Positions 1 through 6,164 are shown, counted from the first letter of the stretch. The stretch is DNA of 7,132 bases from Nitrososphaerales archaeon TH703 (GCA_014523525.1 JAATVL010000073.1:1-7132), one strand, 5' to 3'. The notes: generated by a model from the letters alone, not told the origin. Numbers and translations are program-made.

Positions 1-1239
1 GACACTTTCCTCGATCCTAGAATGGAGGGAGCTGCACTAAATGAACGTGGAAAAAAGAAAATGTCTTGTAAAGTCAGCATTGTTGACATAATTGGAGAAG
101 AATATCTCCTGTACCAAGCTCCTAAGCCTGACTATGCGTTGATAAGAGCAACTACGGCGGACGAAACCGGTAATCTCTCAATGGAAGATGAGGGTACTAG
201 AGGAACTGTTCTTAGTATAGCACAGGCTACAAAGGCTGGGCCAAAGCAGGGAACAGTTATGGCTCAAGTACGTTGGTTGACCAAGTCGTGGACAATTAAT
301 CCTCGTGATGTGGACATACCTAATCCTCTGGTAGACTTTGTTATTGTTTCTCCGAAAGAATATCACACACAGGGTGGAACTATAGAATATGATCCTAGTA
401 TTTCTTACAAGATAGTCCCACCAATAACTGATAGGCTAATTGAAACGGTTACCAAGAGAGAGAAAAAGGATTATGAACGCATAATAGCTAGGAGAATTCT
501 GTTGGAGCTCATCAAAGTGCTGGAAGAAAAGAACGCTCCTGTTTTAGTAAACTTAGGAATAGGTATACCGGCTCTGGTATCGTTAATTGCTGCTGAAGAG
601 GAAGTTACAGAATTCATAATTACGGTGCTTGAATCGGGACAATGGGGAGGAATTGCACTTTCGGGTATAGACTTTGGTTTAGCAGTAAGCCCATTCGCAC
701 TTTCCACCATACCTGATATGTTTTCCAACTTTGAAGGGGGCATAATCGATGTTGCATCTCTTGGTTTTTTGCAAATAGACAAAGAAGGTAATGTAAATCC
801 CTCGATACTTCCCCACAGGATTTTCGGCCCTGGCGGATTCCCAGTAATTGCGGGAGGCGCACCAAAAACGTATTTTGCTGGCGCATTCATGGGAGGCGAA
901 ACCAGGATTAACATTCTCAATAACAATCTGAACATTATCCAGGACGGCACGGTACCTAAATTTATTGACAAAGTATTCAAGGTAGTCTTTAGTGGCAAAC
1001 AAGCCATAAAATTCCGAAAAGAGATACTGTACGTTACCGAGAGAGCCGTATTTAGGTTAACCAATGAAGGACTGGTGCTTGAGGAAATTGCACCTGGTAT
1101 AGAACTGGATAAAGATGTATTATCTAAGATGCAGTTTAGACCTGTCGTAAAATCTTCAGTAAGTGTCATGGATGAAAAGCTCTTTAGAGAAGGTAAAATG
1201 GGATTGAGGGATGAAATAATGCAGATATTTAGGCGATGA
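1..1239 (+). CDS. Acyl-CoA:acetate/propionate CoA-transferase, family I (Pct/YdiF-like), 5'-truncated by window edge
   Basis: Predicted to move CoA between short-chain acyl-CoA and a free acid (acetate, propionate or similar) in the cytoplasm. The frame is open from base 1 to TGA at 1237-1239. The seven codons before the first ATG (22) read DTFLDPR, and the following MEGAALNERG continues the conserved FxDPRxEGG...N block of Pct/YdiF proteins. The true start therefore lies upstream, and roughly 110 N-terminal residues are missing (family about 520 aa, from recall). Numbering from the ATG at 22, residues 24-46 carry the GEEYLLY-AP and TTADETGN segments. The beta-like half has VNLGIGIPALVS (176-187) and LESGQWGG (203-210), whose Glu204 (codon 631-633) aligns with the glutamate that forms the CoA thioester in Pct. 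GNVNP and GPGGF follow. The gene converges on accB. The family call is firm, but the substrate cannot be read from sequence. Confidence 0.9.
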   Translation, partial: DTFLDPRMEGAALNERGKKKMSCKVSIVDIIGEEYLLYQAPKPDYALIRATTADETGNLSMEDEGTRGTVLSIAQATKAGPKQGTVMAQVRWLTKSWTINPRDVDIPNPLVDFVIVSPKEYHTQGGTIEYDPSISYKIVPPITDRLIETVTKREKKDYERIIARRILLELIKVLEEKNAPVLVNLGIGIPALVSLIAAEEEVTEFIITVLESGQWGGIALSGIDFGLAVSPFALSTIPDMFSNFEGGIIDVASLGFLQIDKEGNVNPSILPHRIFGPGGFPVIAGGAPKTYFAGAFMGGETRINILNNNLNIIQDGTVPKFIDKVFKVVFSGKQAIKFRKEILYVTERAVFRLTNEGLVLEEIAPGIELDKDVLSKMQFRPVVKSSVSVMDEKLFREGKMGLRDEIMQIFRR

Positions 1240-1302
1240 CTCGAGAGCTGCAATTTGAGTCAAGTGACGATCAACCCAACTTATGTTTCCCTTATTAATA
1301 AC

Positions 1303-1319
1303 GGAAAATTTACTTTTCC
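1303..1319 (+). terminator. Small hairpin in the convergent gap, first of two overlapping
   Basis: GGAAAA (1303-1308) and TTTTCC (1314-1319) are perfect inverted arms around the loop TTTAC, 64 bases after the CoA-transferase stop. The AT-rich stem is weak. It shares CC (1318-1319) with the longer hairpin that follows, so both cannot form at once. A 3'-end or termination role is inferred only from its place between convergent genes. Confidence 0.3.
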
Positions 1320-1346
1320 AGATGACTAATTGCTTTGGTTATCTGG
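1318..1346 (+). terminator. 12-bp stem-loop at the 3' side of the CoA-transferase gene, possible terminator or 3'-UTR structure
   Basis: Arms CCAGATGACTAA (1318-1329) and TTGGTTATCTGG (1335-1346) pair along 12 positions around the loop TTGCT. The outer six pairs are perfect, and two inner pairs are G-U. Those wobbles pair only in plus-strand RNA and become A/C mismatches on the other strand, so the structure belongs to the CoA-transferase transcript rather than to accB. The AT-rich run after it includes ATTATTTT. Archaeal termination depends mainly on U-tracts, so this could equally be a 3'-end stabilising hairpin. Confidence 0.4.
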
Positions 1347-1390
1347 TACTCGAATTATTTTGCATAGTAAATTTAGTAAGTGAACAATAT

Positions 1391-1822
1391 TTATTCAAGG
1401 ACTAAAAGTACATCCCCCGTTTTAACTGACTGCCCCTTTTGCACTAGTATCTGTCTTATTCTCCCAGCCGAGGACGCTCTAATTAAATTTTCCATCTTCA
1501 TGGCTTCTAGGATAATCAAAAGATCACTTTTTTTAATTTCTTGACCTTCCTCCGTCATGACTTCAACGACCCTGCCTCCTATAGGTGCTCTGATCTCTTT
1601 ACTTTCGATGACATCTGTCAAACTTCTTGAGACGGTGTAGGATATCCCGTTAATTATAAGAAATGAGATTGTTCCTTCTTCTATATAATCGAGATGAAAA
1701 GTTTTTCCTTCCAAGGTAATATGATCCTCATCCAAGCTTATCTCCATCTCTCTCCCATTGACTCTGGCCTTTCTACCGACGATAACAATATCATAGTTGT
1801 TTCCGTTAACCTCAACAATCAT
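1391..1822 (-). CDS. accB: Biotin carboxyl carrier protein of acetyl/propionyl-CoA carboxylase
   Basis: Carries the covalently bound biotin that shuttles CO2 from AccC to PccB. From ATG 1822 it is 143 aa. Residues 76-143 form a biotinyl/lipoyl domain (IRAPIGGRVVEV...GQEIKKSD...LEAMKMEN...GQSVKTGDVLLVLE). The biotin-accepting lysine is Lys109 in EAMKM, 34 residues from the C-terminus, as usual. Residues 1-70 are beta-strand-rich (MIVEVNGNNYDIVIV, then FLIINGISYTV) and may help hold the holoenzyme together, like the non-biotin part of other acyl-CoA carboxylase carriers (inference). The frame also has in-frame ATGs upstream, the furthest at 1879, inside the accC 3' end. I prefer 1822 because it gives the natural MIVEV start, follows the accC stop by one base, and has GGGTGG upstream. 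It is the last gene of the accC-accB unit. Confidence 0.93.
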   Translation of the reverse strand: MIVEVNGNNYDIVIVGRKARVNGREMEISLDEDHITLEGKTFHLDYIEEGTISFLIINGISYTVSRSLTDVIESKEIRAPIGGRVVEVMTEEGQEIKKSDLLIILEAMKMENLIRASSAGRIRQILVQKGQSVKTGDVLLVLE

Positions 1823-1823
1823 T

Positions 1824-3302
1824 TTATTTATTCCACCCAAAGTAAGGATCATTATGTTGGTCTTCATTACTCCAATCAAATCTGCTGCTATTCCAAAGAT
1901 CTAATTTATTTTTTGGTAGAAAATGGAACTTCTTAGGTATAACTGAAAAAAGTGCTGCTGCAATTTCCCCTTCTTTTGAAGAAAAATACTTCAATTGATC
2001 TACAAAAGATGTGTCATAATTACCATCAAGAAATCTCTTATCTCTTAATGCCGAAAGGTGAAAAGGTATGGTTGTAGGTATTCCAGAAATTCGAAAGGAT
2101 GATAGTGATCTCATCATTTTTTCTATAGCTTCTCTTCTGTTATTACCAAAACAAATGAGCTTGGATATGAGTGAATCATAGAAAGAGGGAATAGAATATC
2201 CAGAGAACATTGCAGTATCAATCCTTACTCCATCTTCCTTTGGAGGATCGAATTCCTTAATAGTTCCTACATGAGGAACAAATGTTACTGGATGCTCTGC
2301 GTTTATTCTACATTCAATTGCATGTCCTTTAGGCATTACATCAGTCTGTTTTATTGTTAAGCCCTTTGAAGTCGATACGTGAATCTGTTGTTCAACTATA
2401 TCAATTCCAGTTACCATCTCGGTTATCGGATGTTCTACTTGTATCCTTGAATTAAGCTCCATAAAGTAGAATCCTCCGTCTTTATAGAGAAATTCAACTG
2501 TTCCTGCGCTTGTATAGGCCATTTCCTTAGCGATTGCTACGGCAATTTTGGTCAACTTATCTCTAATTTCTGGTGTTAGTGCAGGTGAAGGAGTCTCCTC
2601 TATGAGTTTCTGGTGTCGCCTTTGTACCGAACATTCTCTTTCACCAAGATGAATTACATCTGATTTATCTCCAATAATTTGAACTTCAATATGTCTGGGA
2701 TTTTGAATGTACTTTTCAATGTAAACTCTATCTGATCCAAAGCTAATCGATGCTTCATTCTTGGAAGACGCGAAGGCGTTTTTTAACTCTTGGTAAGTGT
2801 TTACTATTCTAAGGCCGCGTCCTCCGCCTCCTTTCACAGCCTTAATGATTAGCGGAAAGCCTATTTTTTCTGTTAATGATACCGCTTCATCATACATTGA
2901 TATTTCCTTGCCTTCAACTACGGGTGCAAATTTAGACGCAACTTCCCTTGCCCTAACTTTATCTCCTGATAATCCCAGCGTTTTTGAAGACGGTCCTACA
3001 AACGTAATGCCATTTTTTTCACAAGTTTCGGAAAACTCAGCGCTTTCTGCAAGAAACCCATAACCTGGATGTACAAGATCACACCCTAGCTTTTTAATAG
3101 CATCGATAACTTTTCCCATGCAAAGATAACTCTCAACGGGTGTCAATCCTCCTATGCTAACCACCTCATCGCAATATTTGACATGTAGGGAATTCTTATC
3201 GGCCTCTGAATAAATGCCACAAGGACTAATTCCCAACTTTCTGCAACTCCGCGCTATCCTTGTTGCTATCTCGCCCCTGTTGGCAATAAGTAGCTTAGAC
3301 AA
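1824..3302 (-). CDS. accC: Biotin carboxylase subunit of acetyl/propionyl-CoA carboxylase
   Basis: ATP-grasp enzyme that carboxylates biotin on AccB using ATP and bicarbonate. 492 aa, full length. The N-terminal domain begins LLIANRGEIATRIAR (4-18) and has HPGYGFLAE (78-86). GDK (Lys115), LIIKAVKGGGGRG (151-163, glycine-rich ATP loop) and RRHQKLIEE (228-236) follow. The catalytic stretch MELNSRIQVEHP (281-292) keeps Glu282, Asn284 and Arg286, matching Glu288, Asn290 and Arg292 of E. coli AccC (from recall). The C-terminal domain (AIECRINAE, 328-336) is followed by about 50 residues of poorly conserved tail. The start is TTG (3302-3300): the family's usual N-terminus begins here, no in-frame ATG or GTG lies nearby, and a stop is in frame at 3335-3333. 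A TATA-like box about 27 bp upstream implies a leaderless message. One base separates its stop from accB. Confidence 0.95.
   Translation of the reverse strand: MSKLLIANRGEIATRIARSCRKLGISPCGIYSEADKNSLHVKYCDEVVSIGGLTPVESYLCMGKVIDAIKKLGCDLVHPGYGFLAESAEFSETCEKNGITFVGPSSKTLGLSGDKVRAREVASKFAPVVEGKEISMYDEAVSLTEKIGFPLIIKAVKGGGGRGLRIVNTYQELKNAFASSKNEASISFGSDRVYIEKYIQNPRHIEVQIIGDKSDVIHLGERECSVQRRHQKLIEETPSPALTPEIRDKLTKIAVAIAKEMAYTSAGTVEFLYKDGGFYFMELNSRIQVEHPITEMVTGIDIVEQQIHVSTSKGLTIKQTDVMPKGHAIECRINAEHPVTFVPHVGTIKEFDPPKEDGVRIDTAMFSGYSIPSFYDSLISKLICFGNNRREAIEKMMRSLSSFRISGIPTTIPFHLSALRDKRFLDGNYDTSFVDQLKYFSSKEGEIAAALFSVIPKKFHFLPKNKLDLWNSSRFDWSNEDQHNDPYFGWNK
1833..1838 (-). promoter_or_regulatory. Shine-Dalgarno-like site for accB inside the accC 3' end
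   Basis: GGGTGG lies in the codons for Gly-Trp near the end of AccC and contains GGTG, complementary to the archaeal 16S 3' end. It is 10 bases from the ATG at 1822, with the accC TAA between. It supports the 143-aa start and coupled translation of accC and accB. The spacing is slightly long. Confidence 0.5.
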
Positions 3303-3324
3303 TGAGTGAGGAAGATCGTAGAGG

Positions 3325-3334
3325 CTTAAAAATT
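3325..3334 (-). promoter_or_regulatory. Candidate archaeal TATA box for accC-accB
   Basis: Read on the minus strand this is AATTTTTAAG, centred about 27 bp before the accC TTG start, which puts the predicted transcript start at or next to the start codon. No Shine-Dalgarno sequence precedes the TTG, as expected for a leaderless archaeal message. The AATTTTTAA core is identical to the box before pccB, so the 186-bp gap seems to hold a separate promoter rather than being a plain operon spacer. Confidence 0.6.
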
Positions 3335-3488
3335 ATTCTGGTATTTATCTAGGGGATTTGGCAGAATACGATCCTGTTAATGGGATTTCAATAGATCGTG
3401 TTTTAATACAAGCCATATTGTATTGTTTTGATCATATCAATAGTTATAATTCAAGTCTTTTTCATCATGCAAAATCTCCAAATCATAT

Positions 3489-5021
3489 TTACAACGGGAT
3501 ATTTCCATGCTTCCTTAACGGCCTTCTTTCCCTCTTCCTGCAAATAGAGTTTAATGAGGATATGAGTACGATTCTGGTATTTTTCGGTTCGATAATATCA
3601 TCGATAAAGCCTTTTGACGCAGCAACATAAGGATTTGCGAATTTACGTCTGTATTCCTCCACCAATTCTATCCGCTTCTTTTGGGGGTTTTCAGATTGAG
3701 AAATCTCATTCCTAAAGATGATATTACAAGCACCTTCTGGGCCCATGACAGCAATCTCCGCGTTAGGCCACGCAAAGTTATAATCTGAACCTATGTGTTT
3801 ACTATTCATGACATCATAAGCACCTCCGTATGCTTTTCTTATTATCACAGTTAGCCTCGGCACAGTGGCCTCTGAAAAAGCGTACAAGAGTTTTGCGCCA
3901 TGTCTTATAATTCCTCCCCATTCCTGATTAGTTCCTGGAAGAAATCCAGGGACATCAACAAATGCAAGTAGTGGAATATTAAAACAGTCGCAGAATCTTG
4001 TAAATCTTGTTGCCTTGTCACACGAATCTATGTCTAATACACCAGCCAAAACTTCGGGATTGTTAGCAACTATACCTATCGAATTTCCATCAAGCCTTGC
4101 GAATCCTACCAGCACATTCTTTGCCCAGTGCTTTTGAACTTCAAGAAAATCTCCATCATCTACAATACTTTCTATAACAGTTCGCATGCTGTATGGCTTA
4201 TGGGGATCCGACGGTAAAATTGTGTTCAAGTTCTCGCTTGTTCTTTTGGGATCGTCTTTAGCAGCTATTCGAGATGGATTTTCGAGATTGTTGGAGGGGA
4301 TAAAAGAAAGTAATTTCTTTAGTATGTTAAAACATTCTTGCTCATCCTCCGCAAGAAAATGAGCTACTCCACTTTTTTGGTTATGAACCCAAGCTCCACC
4401 CAACTCATCAAAACTGACTTCCTCTTTAGTTACCTCCTTAACAACTTCCGGACCTGTTACAAACATATATGCAGATTTTGTCATTATTATGAAATCAGTT
4501 AAAGCAGGTGAATAAACTGCGCCTCCAGCACAAGGTCCCAATATGAGAGATATTTGAGGGACTACTCCTGAAGCTGACACATTTCTACGAAAAATCTCAG
4601 CATATCCACCGAGACTCATCACACCTTCCTGAATACGTGCCCCACCTGAATCATTTATTCCTAGTATTGGAACGCCTTGTTTCAAGGCAAGATCCATTAT
4701 CTTGCACACCTTAGAAGCGAATGACCATCCCAAAGAGCCACCGAATGCTGTGAAATCATGCGAAAAGGAATAAAATAATCTGCCATCAACTAATCCATAT
4801 CCTGTGACAACTCCATCTCCAAGAATTTTTTTATTTTGCATTCCAAATTCTGTACAGTCGTGAATCACGAATGGATCTATCTCAATGAATGTTCCTTGGT
4901 CAAATAATACATCCATCCTTTCAAATGCTGTCAGTTTTCCTCTTTTCCGTTGCTGTTCTTGTTTCTCCTTTCCTCCCCCTAGGAAATGTTCCTTCCTTTT
5001 TTCCTCCATCTCGGAGCCCAT
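3489..5021 (-). CDS. pccB: Carboxyltransferase subunit of acetyl/propionyl-CoA carboxylase
   Basis: Transfers the carboxyl group from biotin on AccB to acetyl-CoA and/or propionyl-CoA, giving malonyl-CoA or methylmalonyl-CoA. 510 aa, a full-length fused N/C carboxyltransferase of the PccB type with two crotonase-like halves. The N-terminal half has GGGKEKQEQQRKRGKLTAFER (15-35), INDSGGARIQEG (122-133) and GPCAGGAVYSPALTDF (162-177), which supply the first oxyanion site. The C-terminal half has VDVPGFLPGTNQEWGGIIRHGAK (355-377) and RKAYGGAYDVM (395-405), and the protein ends in the typical KHGNIPL. Asp403 is at the position reported to tune acyl-chain choice in Streptomyces carboxyltransferases, with Asp seen in propionyl-type enzymes (recall). 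Archaeal enzymes of this class often accept both substrates. The start is ATG 5021, with an upstream TATA box implying a leader of only a few bases. Confidence 0.95.
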   Translation of the reverse strand: MGSEMEEKRKEHFLGGGKEKQEQQRKRGKLTAFERMDVLFDQGTFIEIDPFVIHDCTEFGMQNKKILGDGVVTGYGLVDGRLFYSFSHDFTAFGGSLGWSFASKVCKIMDLALKQGVPILGINDSGGARIQEGVMSLGGYAEIFRRNVSASGVVPQISLILGPCAGGAVYSPALTDFIIMTKSAYMFVTGPEVVKEVTKEEVSFDELGGAWVHNQKSGVAHFLAEDEQECFNILKKLLSFIPSNNLENPSRIAAKDDPKRTSENLNTILPSDPHKPYSMRTVIESIVDDGDFLEVQKHWAKNVLVGFARLDGNSIGIVANNPEVLAGVLDIDSCDKATRFTRFCDCFNIPLLAFVDVPGFLPGTNQEWGGIIRHGAKLLYAFSEATVPRLTVIIRKAYGGAYDVMNSKHIGSDYNFAWPNAEIAVMGPEGACNIIFRNEISQSENPQKKRIELVEEYRRKFANPYVAASKGFIDDIIEPKNTRIVLISSLNSICRKRERRPLRKHGNIPL

Positions 5022-5051
5022 AAAGTCAAAATAATATAGAACTACTAAAAA

Positions 5052-5064
5052 GCTTTTAAAAATT
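5052..5064 (-). promoter_or_regulatory. Candidate archaeal TATA box for pccB
   Basis: The minus strand reads AATTTTTAAAAGC, centred about 36 bp before the ATG at 5021. Transcription would then begin near 5027-5031, leaving a leader of roughly 6-10 bases and no room for a Shine-Dalgarno site. The box shares AATTTTTAA with the accC promoter. Confidence 0.6.
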
Positions 5065-5070
5065 GAGTTC

Positions 5071-5092
5071 TTAGATGACAGACGTCATCTAA
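5071..5092. promoter_or_regulatory. Perfect 9-bp inverted repeat, candidate operator upstream of pccB
   Basis: TTAGATGAC (5071-5079) and GTCATCTAA (5084-5092) are exact reverse complements around the spacer AGAC. The repeat ends 7 bp upstream of the pccB TATA-like box (5064), roughly -40 to -65 from the predicted transcript start. That position suits a dimeric archaeal regulator, either an activator helping TBP/TFB or a repressor. No regulator gene is adjacent, apart from the winged-helix-USP protein about 300 bp upstream, and nothing shows that it binds here. Confidence 0.5.
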
Positions 5093-5329
5093 TAGGTAAA
5101 TGAGTCCTTATTGTCCAATAAATAGAGTTTGTTGAAGGTCAGTGTGATAGAAGTAAATTTAAGATTGATTACTAAGATCGTAAACTCGACTCAGATTTCA
5201 TTTGATACGAGAAACCTAGCGATAAGGGAAGGAAACTTGTCTTGGTAACACAAAATTAAATACTCAATTGTATCTTGAAAAAACATTTAGTATAGCGCCC
5301 TGATTTTCTAAATTAATACAGATAATATT
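5093..5329. other. Intergenic stretch between pccB regulatory region and USP terminator, no gene seen
   Basis: This is the middle of a 346-bp gap between the pccB start and the stop of the winged-helix-USP gene. I see no RNA gene, no repeat beyond short AT runs, and no ORF with recognisable content. The only frame with a plausible start is a 34-codon GTG ORF (5144-5248, +) whose translation matches nothing I recognise. Confidence 0.5.
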
Positions 5330-5360
5330 GAAAAATATGAAAGATTTCTCGAAAAATATG
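5330..5360 (-). terminator. Twin T-rich repeats after the winged-helix-USP gene, likely terminator
   Basis: The 10-mer CATATTTTTC (minus strand) occurs exactly twice, at 5360-5351 and 5339-5330, spaced 21 bp apart and starting 7 bases after the TGA of the USP fusion gene. Paired T5 tracts just after a stop codon fit archaeal U-tract termination. A regulatory direct repeat is possible but less likely here. Confidence 0.45.
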
Positions 5361-5367
5361 CCGGGTC

Positions 5368-6057
5368 TCACTTTACTACAAGGACGTTACTACTTGCATG
5401 GGTTACGACACTAGAAGCCACACTTCCAAGTAACAGTTTCTTAATACCCGACTTTCCTCTAGTGCCAACTACTATTAAATCAACATTTTGATTTTCAGCA
5501 TAATTAAGTATTGAATTTGCGGTCGGAACTGGACCTCCAACAACTTCTACGATTGTTTGAATACCTTTTTCTTCGAATTTCTTGCCTATTTTGTCTAACC
5601 TTTTCTTGGCCTCTCTCTCATATCGTTCATATTCTTTCAAACCATAAGTTGGTGCAATAATAATAGAAGACGCTACTTGTTTTGCTGTGCTTATGCCTAG
5701 AATATTCAATAGGATCACACAAGCATTATCTTCCTTGCTAGCTAGTCGAATCGCGTAATCTACTGCTCTCAGCGATGACTCGGAACCATCAACTGCTACC
5801 AGTATTTTCTGTGGTCCATCAGATTTTCTTCTGAGGTACAGGATTCCTTTTGCCGTGGTCATATAAGATCTCAGCACATCATGATATCTCAATAAATCCT
5901 CGTTCACTAATTCTGCTGTAATCCTTCTAACAAGTGGCTCCGATAGAGAGAGTCTGTCAATTATGGTCTTCTTCCTTATCCCCTCTTTAGCCAAAGTAAG
6001 TATTTCCCTAACTATTCTATCATATCCGTAGAAATTCGATCTCAATTTCCCAGTCAA
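5368..6057 (-). CDS. Winged-helix DNA-binding domain fused to a universal stress protein domain
   Basis: 229 aa, soluble, with two domains in one uninterrupted frame. Residues 10-76 resemble the archaeal MarR-like/COG3432-type winged helix: YDRIVREILTLAKEG, then IRKKTIIDRLSLSEPLVRRI (helix-turn-helix), LVNEDLLRYHD, and a wing ending YMTTAKGILYLRR. Residues 83-229 form a UspA-type domain: KILVAVDGS (84-92, Asp90), a long helix at 140-163, GGPVPTANSILNYA and VGTRGKSGIKKLLLGS (197-212). The last keeps the G-2x-G-9x-G-S ATP-binding pattern (Gly198, Gly201, Gly211, Ser212). It could be a transcription regulator whose DNA binding follows nucleotide state (inference). The start is uncertain: TTG 6057 directly follows an in-frame stop, TTG 6045 is the alternative, and no in-frame ATG exists before residue 66. 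The gene is divergent from a second USP gene at 6246. Confidence 0.82.
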   Translation of the reverse strand: MTGKLRSNFYGYDRIVREILTLAKEGIRKKTIIDRLSLSEPLVRRITAELVNEDLLRYHDVLRSYMTTAKGILYLRRKSDGPQKILVAVDGSESSLRAVDYAIRLASKEDNACVILLNILGISTAKQVASSIIIAPTYGLKEYERYEREAKKRLDKIGKKFEEKGIQTIVEVVGGPVPTANSILNYAENQNVDLIVVGTRGKSGIKKLLLGSVASSVVTHASSNVLVVK

Positions 6058-6060
6058 TTA

Positions 6061-6068
6061 TACTAGTA
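6061..6068. repeat. 8-bp palindrome at the start of the winged-helix-USP gene
   Basis: TACTAGTA is a perfect palindrome 3 bp upstream of the TTG at 6057, near the predicted transcript start. An autoregulatory operator is possible, but an 8-bp palindrome can occur by chance in AT-rich DNA. Confidence 0.25.
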
Positions 6069-6092
6069 CCTAGACCGTACAATTCACGTTGT

Positions 6093-6101
6093 CTATATTT
6101 C
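6093..6101 (-). promoter_or_regulatory. Weak TATA-box candidate for the winged-helix-USP gene
   Basis: The minus strand reads GAAATATAG, centred about 40 bp before the TTG at 6057. It would give transcript starts near 6070 and a leader of about 13 bases. It lacks the TTTTTAA core of the carboxylase promoters, so the assignment rests on position only. Confidence 0.35.
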
Positions 6102-6153
6102 TTGTGAAGACGATTCCTTACACTGCATTTATTAAAGTTGTATAATCTCACAT

Positions 6154-6164
6154 AGGATAATCCT
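6154..6164. repeat. Short palindrome near the middle of the divergent USP intergenic region
   Basis: AGGAT and ATCCT are exact inverted halves around one A (6159), about 100 bp from the winged-helix-USP start and 86 bp from the other USP start. The location would allow one protein to control both genes, but the arms are only 5 bp and support is weak. Confidence 0.25.

Noticed and set aside
471..1253. Long open frame (260 codons) on the minus strand opposite the CoA-transferase gene
   Set aside because: Its translation is Ser/Pro/Leu-rich with no recognisable motif, and it lies fully antisense to a strongly conserved gene. It is a codon-usage shadow.
1823..1879. Longer accB starting at ATG 1879 and overlapping the accC end by about 56 bases
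   Set aside because: The extra residues (MIGVMKTNIMILTLGGINK) look like accC codons read in another frame. The ATG at 1822 has better spacing to GGGTGG and a natural family N-terminus.
3428..3440. TTGAT-CAT-ATCAA inverted repeat after pccB as a terminator
   Set aside because: The arms are only 5 bp and AT-rich, with no T-run following on the minus strand. Indistinguishable from chance.
3463..3475. ATGATGA on the minus strand just after pccB, resembling the C box of an archaeal C/D guide RNA
   Set aside because: No CTGA D or D' box lies at a suitable distance downstream, so a C/D sRNA is not supported.
3358..3630. 90-codon plus-strand frame overlapping the pccB 3' end and the accC upstream gap
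   Set aside because: Much of it is antisense to conserved pccB sequence, and it has no recognisable domain.
5144..5248. 34-codon plus-strand ORF starting GTG, with GGTC shortly upstream
   Set aside because: Too short, with no recognisable motif and no good promoter or ribosome site. An ORF of this size is expected by chance.
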